NCBI GenBank assembly: GCA_022823225.1
Contig: JAJDXM010000037.1
Span: forward strand, 1 to 64,000
DNA length: 64,000 nucleotides
Direction of reading: 5' to 3'
Origin: Gemmatimonadota bacterium
Lineage (GTDB): Bacteria; Gemmatimonadota; Gemmatimonadetes; Longimicrobiales; Gaopeijiaceae
Below the pieces are notes generated by a model that was given only the letters and a program-made list of their open reading frames with translations, was not told the origin of the DNA and searched no databases. The translations under genes were made by a program, and so were the position numbers. How positions within the stretch are numbered: the first letter of the stretch is position 1; every line of letters starts with the position of its first letter. Below, in pieces: positions 16,378 through 25,122 of the stretch.

Positions 16378-17240
16378 TCGATCGGAGGAACGGTACAGGT
16401 AACATTGTCCACGGACTGCTCGTGCTCATGTGCGTGTCCGCGCCGGGGCTGCACGCGCAGGACGCCGAACGCCGGTGGAACGCCTCCAGCGAGTTCAGTT
16501 TTGTCCGCACGGGAGGCAACGCGGAGTCCTCGACCTTCGGGCTGGCCGGAAGCGTGACGCGTGCATGGGACAGGACCGAGGTGAAGGTCGAGGCCGGCGG
16601 TATCCGAACGCACTCGACCCGCGTCCAGCGCAGGGCCGTCGGGAGCGAATCCGACTACAGCATCGACGAAACGAGCGAGAGCAACCTCTCGGCGGAAAAC
16701 TACAACGGCCTCGTGCGGGTGGACCGCCGGTTCTCGACCCGGACTTCCTTCTACGTGCAATCGGGGTGGAAGCGGGACACCTTCGCCGGCTTCAAGCATC
16801 GGGTTGTCAACGTATTCGGGGTATCGACACGTTGGGTCCGAAACAACCGGCAGAGGCTCCGCACGGCGTACGGATTGACTCACACGGTGCAGCGGGACGT
16901 GGTCCCGGATCCGGACGCTTCGGGCCGTTTCGTGGGGATCAGGCTATCCTCGGAGTACTTCCGCCAGATGACGGAGAACACCGACCTGAGGAGCAATCTG
17001 GTCCTCGACGGAAACGGCGACAATCCGTCGGATGTGCGGGCGGACTGGACCAACTCCGTGAGCGTGGCGATGAACGAACACCTGGGCCTGAAGACATCGT
17101 TCCGGACCACCTTCGACAACGAGCCGGCCCTGCGAAGGGTTCCGCTGTGGTCCCCGGATGGGGAAAGGACGGGGTCGGTAACGGTGCCGCGGGACGAACT
17201 GGACCGCGTCTTTACGATCGCGCTCGTCGTTACCTTCTGA
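16374..17240 (+). CDS. DUF481-type outer-membrane protein
   Basis: ATG 16374 overlaps the upstream stop and gives 288 residues. A signal peptide (IVHGLLVLMCVSAPGLHAQ) precedes a protein of alternating strands: SSEFSFVRTGGNAESSTF, WDRTEVKVEAGG, TSFYVQSGWKRDTF. The end LDRVFTIALVVTF has the terminal aromatic residue typical of barrels. The opening motif on glycine and asparagine (TGGNAESS) is the DUF481/YdiY signature, a salt-induced outer-membrane barrel family of unknown substrate. Being third in the sulfur-transfer operon suggests export or sensing of a related metabolite, but this is guilt by association only. Confidence 0.75.
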   Translation: MIDRRNGTGNIVHGLLVLMCVSAPGLHAQDAERRWNASSEFSFVRTGGNAESSTFGLAGSVTRAWDRTEVKVEAGGIRTHSTRVQRRAVGSESDYSIDETSESNLSAENYNGLVRVDRRFSTRTSFYVQSGWKRDTFAGFKHRVVNVFGVSTRWVRNNRQRLRTAYGLTHTVQRDVVPDPDASGRFVGIRLSSEYFRQMTENTDLRSNLVLDGNGDNPSDVRADWTNSVSVAMNEHLGLKTSFRTTFDNEPALRRVPLWSPDGERTGSVTVPRDELDRVFTIALVVTF

Positions 17241-17258
17241 GCGACTCCGGCGGCCCGG

Positions 17259-17927
17259 TCAGTTCCGTCGCCGCGACACCAATGGACCCACGTCGGTCCG
17301 ATCCGCGCGCAGACCGATGTCGTAACCCTCGATATACGGCTCGCCGAAGCGCAGGAGGATGGTGGTGGGCGGCTGGCCGGGGTGGGCGACGACGATGTAG
17401 AGCCTGTCGTACTCGTATTCGTCGATCGGATCGAACGGGTCGCCTCCGAGCGCGGCAACCAGCACGGGAGTGGTATTGCTGTGGCCCACGACCAGGTGGC
17501 GTCCCGGCGTCCTGAGAATGCCGTCGGCCAGCATTCGGAGTTCGCGCGGGTCGTAGACGGCGGCGTCGACGCCGCGCTCTTCGGCGATGGGTCTGATGGT
17601 ATCGCGCGTGCGGTTGAAGTCGGTCGTGTGGATGTGGGTCAGCCCGGCGTCGCCCAGGAGTTGCCGCAGGCCCATGACCCGGATCTTTCCCGCGAGAGAC
17701 AGCGGCGGATCGTCGGTACCGTCGTCAGCCTTCTCCGCGTGCCGCACCAGGTACACGACCACGGGCCCCTGGGAGACCTCCGGGTGGTCGTCCGCGGGGG
17801 GCTGGGCCGACGTCAGCCGGGGTGCCGCGGCCAGGGCCAGAGACAGGGCCGCGAAGGCCAGCAGCCCGCGGGCCGCCGGTGTCGAACACGTGTCCACCCG
17901 GGTAGTCACAACTCGGCGCCAGACCAT
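17259..17927 (-). CDS. Exported histidine phosphatase family protein
   Basis: The start ATG 17927 is chosen because AAGGA lies eight bases upstream; longer starts have no ribosome site. The 222-residue protein carries a signal-like hydrophobic stretch (LLAFAALSLALAAAPRL). The phosphohistidine motif is YLVRHAEK, with a second active-site histidine in VVGHSNTTP. It belongs to the branched SixA/phosphoglycerate-mutase-like superfamily, which hydrolyses phosphate esters or phosphohistidine. An exported version most likely frees phosphate in the periplasm; the substrate is unknown. The gene lies in its own unit, convergent with the DUF481 gene and divergent from the RNase P RNA gene. Confidence 0.83.
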   Translation of the reverse strand: MVWRRVVTTRVDTCSTPAARGLLAFAALSLALAAAPRLTSAQPPADDHPEVSQGPVVVYLVRHAEKADDGTDDPPLSLAGKIRVMGLRQLLGDAGLTHIHTTDFNRTRDTIRPIAEERGVDAAVYDPRELRMLADGILRTPGRHLVVGHSNTTPVLVAALGGDPFDPIDEYEYDRLYIVVAHPGQPPTTILLRFGEPYIEGYDIGLRADRTDVGPLVSRRRN

Positions 17928-18186
17928 CACGACCATCCTTGCGTTTGAGGACGTGAACTCGTGGATCGTACGGCTCTGGAGTCGTACATTGAACGATATG
18001 GTCACGATTCCGGAAAGTCAATACCCCTATTTCGTCACGGGGGAACAAGTTATCCGATTAACTGGAACACATGTTTCCCGAAAAATCTAATGTTTCGGCT
18101 TGCGGGGGCGCTGAGCCGCGGCACCGGGCCGGGCTGCCGGCTCTGGTCACGGTGCCCCTTCCGGGTGAACTTTCCGGGAGCGCGTT

Positions 18187-18577
<391 letters not shown>

Positions 18578-18597
18578 GGCGCCTTCACGGCGCGGGC

Positions 18598-18626
18598 TTG
18601 ACCGAAAAAGTCTCCGGACGGATGAT
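18598..18626 (+). promoter_or_regulatory. Promoter for tRNA-Arg
   Basis: TTGACC (18598-18603) is followed after 17 bases by GATGAT (18621-18626), 11 bases before the tRNA 5' end. Confidence 0.5.
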
Positions 18627-18637
18627 TACAGCACCTT

Positions 18638-18711
<74 letters not shown>

Positions 18712-19494
18712 CTACTTTTCGGCGGCAGGAGCGGCTGCGGCGCCCTTCGGTCCGTCGGGATGCCTTTGCGGCGGACGCAGTCTGACCGGCTCCCTGACCC
18801 GCCGTGCCCGCAGGTTCAGCCCCTCGACGAAGATCGAGAAGCCCATGGCGAAGTAGATGTAGCCCTTGGGTATGTGCTGGCCGAAGCCCTCGGCGACCAG
18901 CGTCATCCCCAGGAGGAGCAGGAAGCTGAGCGCGAGCATCTTCACGGTGGGGTGGTCATTCACGAATCTGGACACGGGTTCGGCCGCGATCATCATCACC
19001 ACCACGGCCAGCACGATCGCGATGACCATCACCATCAGGTCCTCCGCCAGTCCCACGGCCGTGATCACGGAGTCCAGCGAGAAGACCATGTCCATGACCG
19101 CGATCTGAGCCAGGACGGCACCGTAGCTGACCGCGCGCGCCTTCTTCCTCCCTTCCTCCTCGCCCTCCAGCCGATGGTGGATCTCGCGAGTCGCCTTGGT
19201 GAGCAGGAAGAGTCCTCCAACCAGGAGGATCAGGTCACGCCCCGAATAACCATGGCCAAGAACGGTGAAGAGCGGTTCGGTCAGCCTCATGATGAAGGTG
19301 ATCGTACCGAGCAGGGCCAGGCGCGTGGCCATGGCCAGGATGAGGCCGTTGCGCCTCGCCCTCGGCTGCTGTTCCTCGGGAAGCTTGTCGGCGAGGATCG
19401 AGATGAAGACGATGTTGTCGATCCCGAGGACGATCTCCAGGACCGCCAGGGTCGCCAGGGCAATCCACGCTTCGGGGCTTGCAATCCATTCCAT
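18712..19494 (-). CDS. TerC family membrane protein
   Basis: ATG 19494 (MEWIASPEAW) is the family-typical start, giving 260 residues; an earlier start would add a soluble basic tail. There are about seven membrane segments, with the acidic membrane motifs EIVLGIDNIVFISIL and MDMVFSLDSVITAVG that define TerC/Alx proteins. Family members export manganese or other divalent metals and protect against tellurite or alkaline stress. The C-terminus is a Lys/Pro/Ala-rich cytoplasmic tail. The stop codon touches the 3' base of the opposing tRNA-Arg, so the two converge with no spacer. No yybP-ykoY-type riboswitch was recognised in the 175-base leader, but I could not test folding. Confidence 0.9.
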   Translation of the reverse strand: MEWIASPEAWIALATLAVLEIVLGIDNIVFISILADKLPEEQQPRARRNGLILAMATRLALLGTITFIMRLTEPLFTVLGHGYSGRDLILLVGGLFLLTKATREIHHRLEGEEEGRKKARAVSYGAVLAQIAVMDMVFSLDSVITAVGLAEDLMVMVIAIVLAVVVMMIAAEPVSRFVNDHPTVKMLALSFLLLLGMTLVAEGFGQHIPKGYIYFAMGFSIFVEGLNLRARRVREPVRLRPPQRHPDGPKGAAAAPAAEK

Positions 19495-19669
19495 AGCTGA
19501 CTCTTCGTTCCTGGGTGCCGCGTGAGGATTGTTTCGACCTCGCCGCGGGTGTTTCCTTTCGAATGGGAAGCTAAGCCATCCTTTCGCCCGAAGCATCGAA
19601 GTGCGGTACCGCGTCCGGCGAGCCGGAGGGCCGACGGGTCGCACACCGTAACATGGGCGGAGGCTGCAA

Positions 19670-20776
19670 ATGAGTGAAACGCTGGAGGCGTTGATCGAGC
19701 AATGGGATGGATTGGGCGTCGTGGCGTCGTATCACGCGGGGACGGGCAGCTGGATCTTCATCGCGCTTCACGACGACACCCTGGGCCGGCCGACGGGGGG
19801 TTGCCGGCTCAAGACCTACGCGACGCCGGCCGAGGGCCTGAAGGACGCGATGCGGCTGGCCGAGGGAATGACCTGGAAGTGGGCCGCGATGGGGTTCGGC
19901 TACGGAGGAGGCAAGTCGGTGCTGGCGGTTCCCGGACCGATGCGCGGGGAGGCGCGGCGAAGTCTGCTCACCCGATTCGGGCAGATCCTCAACGTTCTGG
20001 GAGGTGCCTACCGCGTCGGCGAGGACCTGGGGACCACCCCGCGGGACATGGCGTTTCTGGCGGGAGTGACCAACAGCGTCGCGGGCTGCTCGGCGGGGAT
20101 CGAGGCGGGAGGTCACGCGGTCGATCCGGGGCCGTTCACCGCCGCCGGCGTGCACGAGGGGATCCTGGCTGCGCTGGCCCACATCGACGGAACCAGGGAC
20201 ATGAACGGCCGCACGGTGCTGGTCCAGGGGGCCGGTGACGTGGGTGGCCCCCTTGCGCGGCTGCTGGGTCGCTCCGGGGCGAGGGTGCTGGTTTGCGACC
20301 TGGATGCCGACCTGGCGCGGACGGTGGCCGAGGAGTGTGGCGGCGGGGTCGTGGAGCCCCTGGCGGTTTACGAGACGCCGTGCGACGTGTATGCCCCCTG
20401 TGCGATCGGCGCGACGGTGAACCGGCGCACAATCCCCGTGCTGCGGTGCAGGATCGTTGCGGGGTCGGCCAACAACCAGCTCGAGACGGCGGAAGACGCC
20501 CAGCGTCTTCGCGAACGCGGCATCCTCTACGCGCCGGACTACGTCATAAACGGTGGAGGCGCGATGGCCTTCGGGCTGATGGAATCCGGAATCTCGGATT
20601 CCGGCGAACTGGAACGACGGGTCCGGTCGATCGGTCGGACGCTGACCCGGATCTTCCGGGACGCGGACGACCGGGGGATCGCCCCGACCGAGGCGGCGCG
20701 TGCGCTGGCTCTGGCGACACTGGCGGAGGGGCCCCGGGATGTAGAGATTCAGGTAACAGGAGACGCTGGCAGATGA
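19670..20776 (+). CDS. Leucine/phenylalanine/valine dehydrogenase family enzyme
   Basis: The 368-residue enzyme has the Glu/Leu/Phe/Val dehydrogenase fold. Lys70 (GMTWKWA) and Lys82 (GGGKS) stand 12 apart, like the two active-site lysines of leucine dehydrogenase. A Rossmann domain follows with VLVQGAGDVGGPLARLL for NAD. The reaction is reversible oxidative deamination of a branched-chain or aromatic amino acid to its 2-oxo acid and ammonia. The family glycine motif GG(T)R is GGCRLKTY here, so residue 45 is Cys instead of Thr. ATG 19670 follows GGAGG. The stop overlaps the next start (ATGA), which begins a run of co-directional genes up to 25797. Confidence 0.9.
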   Translation: MSETLEALIEQWDGLGVVASYHAGTGSWIFIALHDDTLGRPTGGCRLKTYATPAEGLKDAMRLAEGMTWKWAAMGFGYGGGKSVLAVPGPMRGEARRSLLTRFGQILNVLGGAYRVGEDLGTTPRDMAFLAGVTNSVAGCSAGIEAGGHAVDPGPFTAAGVHEGILAALAHIDGTRDMNGRTVLVQGAGDVGGPLARLLGRSGARVLVCDLDADLARTVAEECGGGVVEPLAVYETPCDVYAPCAIGATVNRRTIPVLRCRIVAGSANNQLETAEDAQRLRERGILYAPDYVINGGGAMAFGLMESGISDSGELERRVRSIGRTLTRIFRDADDRGIAPTEAARALALATLAEGPRDVEIQVTGDAGR

Positions 20777-21396
20777 ACACGAACCGGAGACTGCCGGGGA
20801 CCGGGGAACGGGTTCCCGCTGACACGCGGGCGGCGATGCGCGCCGTCCGGCGGGCGCTGCTGTTCCCGGTCGCGATCATCCTCCTTGCGGCCCCCGCCGG
20901 GCTTCAGGGACAGTGCCCCGGCTCCGGCGGATCGGACGAGGCGGCGTTCCTTCGCGCGGTGGGCGAGCATTTCTCGGTCCCGCAGCAGGAGGTCATGGTG
21001 CTGGCCCAGTGGAAGCTCGCCCCGGGCGAGATACCGGTGGCGCTCTTCCTGGCCGAACGCGCCGGAGTCTCCCCGGACGTGGTCATCTCGCAGAGGCGCC
21101 GGGGCGAGGGCTGGATGGCGATCTCCAGCGAGTATTCGGTCCACGCGGGGGACTTCCATGTACGCATCGACGGCCACGCCGGCATTCTCGCCGACGCGTA
21201 CGAGCGCTTCAGTGCACGGGCCGCCAGCGAGTGGAACGAGATCGTGCTGTCGGACGACGAGGTTGTGGGATTCGTCAATGTGCGCTTCCTGTCGCGGCAC
21301 CTCCAGGTGTCGCCCGAGCGCGTAGCCCGCGAGCTGGAGGATGTGGACGGCGTGGTCGCCGTGTTCGTTCGCCTCAGGGGCAGTGGAGGTCCGTGA
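20773..21396 (+). CDS. Unrecognised exported or membrane-anchored protein
   Basis: I do not recognise this 207-residue protein. ATG 20773 overlaps the dehydrogenase stop. After a basic N-terminus comes a hydrophobic segment ([17 protein letters not shown]) ending near GQCPGSG; a Cys follows, but the preceding residues are not a clean lipobox. The mature part is mixed helix and strand, with [20 protein letters not shown] and [20 protein letters not shown]. The second of these resembles a short DNA- or peptide-binding-like helical repeat seen in some secreted proteins of unknown function. Its stop overlaps the nitroreductase start (GTGA), so it is coupled to both neighbours. A periplasmic accessory role is a guess. 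Confidence 0.72.
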   Translation: MNTNRRLPGTGERVPADTRAAMRAVRRALLFPVAIILLAAPAGLQGQCPGSGGSDEAAFLRAVGEHFSVPQQEVMVLAQWKLAPGEIPVALFLAERAGVSPDVVISQRRRGEGWMAISSEYSVHAGDFHVRIDGHAGILADAYERFSARAASEWNEIVLSDDEVVGFVNVRFLSRHLQVSPERVARELEDVDGVVAVFVRLRGSGGP

Positions 21397-22061
21397 CCGG
21401 GCCCCGCTTCCACCCGCTGGAATCCTGGGTGGAATACGCCCCCGCCGAGATGGAGCGGAGGGCGGCCGAGTTCCGCCGTGAGATCGCTCGCCGGCGGACC
21501 GTGCGCGACTTCAGCTCACGCCCGGTTCCCCGCCCGGTGATCGAGGAGTGTATTCGGGCGGCCGGAACAGCGCCAAACGGCGCGAACCACCAGCCATGGC
21601 ACTTCGTGGCCGTCACCGAACCGGAGGTGAGGGCCCGGATACGAGTCGCTGCCGAGGAGGAGGAGCGGGCCTTCTACGGCGGTGGAGCGCCGCAGGAGTG
21701 GCTGGACGCCCTCGCGGAGCTCGGAACCGACGAGCACAAGCCATTTCTGGAGACTGCACCGTTCCTGATCGTGATCTTCGCGGAGCGCTATCAGGAACTG
21801 CCCGACGGGCGGAGAGTCAAGAACTACTACGTCCAGGAAAGCGTGGGCATCGCCACCGGCATCCTCATCACCGCACTTCACCACGCCGGACTGGCTACGC
21901 TCACGCACACGCCCTCGCCGATGGGTTTCCTGAACGAGATACTCGGCCGGCCCCCGAACGAGCGTCCGTTCCTCATCCTGGTGGCTGGCTACCCCGCCGG
22001 CGACGCCCGGGTGCCGCGAATCACCAAGAAGCCGCTGGACGACATCGCCACATTCCTTTGA
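21393..22061 (+). CDS. Iodotyrosine-deiodinase-like FMN nitroreductase
   Basis: GTG 21393 overlaps the previous stop, and the product is 222 residues. FMN-binding features of the nitroreductase fold are present ([27 protein letters not shown]). The C-terminal half ([57 protein letters not shown]) is much closer to iodotyrosine deiodinases than to general nitroreductases. The active-site lid residues that bind the halotyrosine zwitterion are all present, as Glu91, Tyr95 and Lys116 with E-x3-Y-x20-K spacing equal to human Glu157/Tyr161/Lys182. I infer reductive dehalogenation of halotyrosine or a related aromatic amino acid, which fits the nearby amino-acid dehydrogenase. Confidence 0.85.
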   Translation: MTGPRFHPLESWVEYAPAEMERRAAEFRREIARRRTVRDFSSRPVPRPVIEECIRAAGTAPNGANHQPWHFVAVTEPEVRARIRVAAEEEERAFYGGGAPQEWLDALAELGTDEHKPFLETAPFLIVIFAERYQELPDGRRVKNYYVQESVGIATGILITALHHAGLATLTHTPSPMGFLNEILGRPPNERPFLILVAGYPAGDARVPRITKKPLDDIATFL

Positions 22062-22200
22062 GTCGGCTGGAATGGCAGGGCCGCCGACCTTTCCGCAACG
22101 CCCCCCCGGCGATACACTATTTCCGGCCCGCGAACGGGGCTCTGCAGATGTTCCCGGCTGCCGGGAGGGCAGGCCCCCACACGCAGCTGAAGGAGACACG

Positions 22201-24114
22201 ATGGGAGTAGACGTCGCACCGCAGACATCGCCGGAGGCGATCCGCAGATTCACGCGGGCATTGCTCAGGGATCTCCAGGCCATGGAGCGCATCCTTGACG
22301 AAGGGCTGATCGAGTCGGGCATACGCCGGTTCGGCGCAGAGCAGGAGATGTTCCTGGTCGACGAAGCGTGGAGGCCGGCACCCGTCGCGGTGGAGGTTCT
22401 GGATGATGTCGACGCCGAGCCCTTCACCACGGAGCTTGCCCGTTTCAACCTGGAGGCGAACCTGTCTCCGCGCGTTCTCGAAGGCTCCTGCTTTTCCGAC
22501 ATGAAGGAAGAGCTGGACGGCTACGTGTCCCGGGTGCGGGAGGCCGCTCGGCGAAGGGACTGCGAGGTTGTTCTGACCGGGATTCTGCCGACCCTGGCCA
22601 AGTCGGACCTTTCGCTGGACAACATCACGCCACGGGCTCGCTACTACGCGCTGAACGAGGCGATGAACCGGACCGGAAGGGGCCCGTACCGGCTTCGCAT
22701 CCGAGGGACCGACGAGCTCATGATCGAACACGATTCGGTCATGTTGGAGTCCTGCAACACGAGCTTTCAGGTGCACCTCCAGGTGTCGGCCGACGAGTTC
22801 GCCCACCACTACAACGTGTCACAGGCCTGCACCGGTCCGGTACTTGCGGCGTGCGTGAACTCACCGTTGCTCTTCGGGAGGCGGCTTTGGTCCGAGACCC
22901 GGATCGCGCTCTTCCAGCAGTCCCTCGACACTCGCAGCGCCGATCTCCACATGCGCGAGATGAGTCCGCGGGTCCGCTTCGGCGGGAGCTGGCTCGAACG
23001 CAGCGTGGTGGAACTCTTTCAGGAGGACATCGCCACCTTTCGCGTTCTTCTGGCCACCGAGGTCGACGAGGACCCGATCCGGCTGCTGGATGAGGGAGGC
23101 GTGCCCAAACTGAAAGCGCTTCAGCTCTTCAACGGCACCGTGTATCGGTGGAACCGGCCCTGCTACGGCATCTCGAACGGGAAGCCCCATCTGCGGATCG
23201 AGTGCCGGGTGCTCCCATCGGGCCCCACCACCCTCGACGAGATCGCGAACACGGTGTTCTGGATCGGGACCGTGCTGGGCGCCGCGAAGGAGTATCCCGA
23301 TCTTACCGAGCGCATGGACTTCGACGACGCGAAGAGCAACTTCCTGGCCGCGTCGCGTCTCGGCCTGAGGTCCGGGCTGGCGTGGCTGGATGGCCAGAGC
23401 GGTCCCGCCGACCAGCTGATTCTGGACACGCTGCTGCCGCTCGCTCGGCACGGGCTCGCCGACTACCCGCTGAACCCGGGCGACGTGAACCGCTACCTGG
23501 AGATCATCGAGGAGCGAGTGAAGGCGGGCGTGACCGGTTCGAGCTGGGCCGTCAGATCGCTTGGCAGCCTCAAGAAGGCCGGGACGCGCAGCGAAGTCCT
23601 GAGCGCGATCACCTCGGCCACCGTGCGGCAGCAGACGGAGGGCATTCCCGTCGCACAGTGGGAGCTGGCGAATCTCGAGGAGACCGGAGGCTGGAAACAC
23701 CACTACGTCCGCGTCGAGCAGTACATGACGACCGCGCTGACCACCGTCAATCAGGATGAACTGGTCGAGCTGGTCGCCTACCTCATGGACCTCCGCAACA
23801 TTCGCCACGTCCTGATCGAGGACAACGATCACCGGCTCGTGGGGATCGTCTCCTATCGGTCGATCCTGCGGCTCATGGCGCAGGGGCGCACCCAGGAGGA
23901 AGCCGAGAGCATGCCCGTCAGCGAGGTGATGGAGAAACACCCCATCACGGTCACTCCCGAAACCACCACGCTCGATGCGATCCGCACGATGCGCAGCCAC
24001 AGGGTGTCGGCGCTGCCCGTCGTGAAGCGCGGACAACTGGTGGGCCTCGTGACCGAAATCGACTTCATGCCGATGGCCTATCACCTTCTGGAGGAGAGAC
24101 TGGAGGGAGCGTAG
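22201..24114 (+). CDS. GCS2-type carboxylate-amine ligase with C-terminal tandem CBS domains
   Basis: ATG 22201 follows AAGGAGA, and the product is 637 residues. Residues about 20-450 form a glutamate-cysteine ligase family 2 domain (GAEQEMFLVD, TELARFNLEANLSP, CNTSFQVHLQVS, IECRVLPSGPTT). Enzymes of this fold use ATP to join the carboxylate of glutamate or a similar acid to an amine. Residues about 510-635 are two CBS domains (VEQYMTTAL..., MEKHPITVTPETTTLDAIR), which in other proteins bind adenine nucleotides and regulate activity. The substrates are unknown, and glutathione synthesis is only one option. The next gene, a deacylase-like protein, begins at the base after this stop, so the two products probably act together. 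Confidence 0.85.
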   Translation: MGVDVAPQTSPEAIRRFTRALLRDLQAMERILDEGLIESGIRRFGAEQEMFLVDEAWRPAPVAVEVLDDVDAEPFTTELARFNLEANLSPRVLEGSCFSDMKEELDGYVSRVREAARRRDCEVVLTGILPTLAKSDLSLDNITPRARYYALNEAMNRTGRGPYRLRIRGTDELMIEHDSVMLESCNTSFQVHLQVSADEFAHHYNVSQACTGPVLAACVNSPLLFGRRLWSETRIALFQQSLDTRSADLHMREMSPRVRFGGSWLERSVVELFQEDIATFRVLLATEVDEDPIRLLDEGGVPKLKALQLFNGTVYRWNRPCYGISNGKPHLRIECRVLPSGPTTLDEIANTVFWIGTVLGAAKEYPDLTERMDFDDAKSNFLAASRLGLRSGLAWLDGQSGPADQLILDTLLPLARHGLADYPLNPGDVNRYLEIIEERVKAGVTGSSWAVRSLGSLKKAGTRSEVLSAITSATVRQQTEGIPVAQWELANLEETGGWKHHYVRVEQYMTTALTTVNQDELVELVAYLMDLRNIRHVLIEDNDHRLVGIVSYRSILRLMAQGRTQEEAESMPVSEVMEKHPITVTPETTTLDAIRTMRSHRVSALPVVKRGQLVGLVTEIDFMPMAYHLLEERLEGA

Positions 24115-25092
24115 TTGAAGGAAGGGGGCGATGGCCTCATCGGATGGGTGGAGGGCGCATCGGAAGGTCCGCTGCTGCTTTGCTTCGGTGGCGTCCACGG
24201 AAACGAACCCGCCGGGGTACGCGCGCTGGAAGCGATGGTGGACACGGTGCGGGCGAGATCCGGCGTGCTGACCGGCGACTTTGTGGCCGTTGTGGGCAAT
24301 CGTCCCGCGCTCGCAGCCGGGCAGCGGTTCATTGCATATGACCTCAACCGCGCCTGGACACCAGAGTTTCTGGGGGCGCTGGAGTCCCGCGGCGATGGCG
24401 CCTCGGCCGACGGAGCGATCGCTGCCACCAATTCCCGGCGGGTCGGAACGCCCGCACGGGAGGACCTCGAGGTCCTTCGGGTGCAGGGGCTTCTGGAAGA
24501 AGTTGCCGCCCGGCGGCGGGGTCCGGTGTACGTGCTCGACCTGCACTCCACTTCAGGACGGGGCGGCACTTTCACCTCGACCGACGACCGACCCGGCCAC
24601 CGGGCCTTTGCCCGGGAGATCCCGCTTCCCATGGTGCTGGGCCTCGACGACCACCTCCGGGGTACGCTGCTGAGCCACCTCAATCGGCTCGGTTACACCA
24701 CGGTGCTGTGCGAATGCGGGCAGCACGGGGAGGCCCAGGCCGCGACCAGGGCGGTGGCGGCGATCTGGCTGGCCATCCGCGCGGCGGGTCTTCTCGGAGA
24801 TTCGGATGCGCCGGAGGCGAGGCGCGCGTTTGAGATGCTGCGGAATCTGACCGGCCATCTTCCCGGGCATCTCGAGGCGGTGTACCGTCACCCGGTGGAG
24901 GAACGGGACGACTACACCACGCGGCCCGGCTGGCGGAACTTCCAGCGCGTGCGTGCGGGCGACGTTGTCGGCGACGACCGGAACGGGGAAGTGGCGGCGC
25001 CCTGCAGCGGCATGCTGCTGATGCCGCTATACCAGCGCCTGGGCGAGGATGGGTTCTTTGTCGTGAGGGATCTGGCGGCGATTCGTGGGTAG
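24115..25092 (+). CDS. AstE/AspA family zinc deacylase (succinylglutamate desuccinylase/aspartoacylase-like)
   Basis: TTG 24115 follows the upstream TAG with no spacer, giving 325 residues. The zinc ligands of M14-like deacylases are visible: His28 and Glu31 in GGVHGNEPAG and His144 in LDLHSTSG. An arginine follows in YDLNRAW (residues 75-81), and the catalytic Glu is in LCECGQHGE. Such enzymes remove an acyl or amino-acid group from an amide nitrogen. The C-terminal beta domain (about 230-325) is like that of the aspartoacylase branch. Its pairing with an ATP-driven amide ligase suggests one makes and the other breaks the same kind of bond, or that the ligase product is trimmed. AstE of arginine catabolism is unlikely, as no other ast genes are nearby. 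Confidence 0.84.
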   Translation: MKEGGDGLIGWVEGASEGPLLLCFGGVHGNEPAGVRALEAMVDTVRARSGVLTGDFVAVVGNRPALAAGQRFIAYDLNRAWTPEFLGALESRGDGASADGAIAATNSRRVGTPAREDLEVLRVQGLLEEVAARRRGPVYVLDLHSTSGRGGTFTSTDDRPGHRAFAREIPLPMVLGLDDHLRGTLLSHLNRLGYTTVLCECGQHGEAQAATRAVAAIWLAIRAAGLLGDSDAPEARRAFEMLRNLTGHLPGHLEAVYRHPVEERDDYTTRPGWRNFQRVRAGDVVGDDRNGEVAAPCSGMLLMPLYQRLGEDGFFVVRDLAAIRG

Positions 25093-25122
25093 GCCGAGGA
25101 GCCTCCGCGACGAGGCGGAGCC

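Noticed and set aside
22861-24546. A 561-codon minus-strand frame opposite the ligase-CBS gene
   Set aside because: The product has no recognisable fold, and the sense strand carries clear GCS2 and CBS motifs.
24115-25092. Assignment of the deacylase as AstE of arginine degradation
   Set aside because: No other ast genes are near, and the coupling to the GCS2 ligase points elsewhere.
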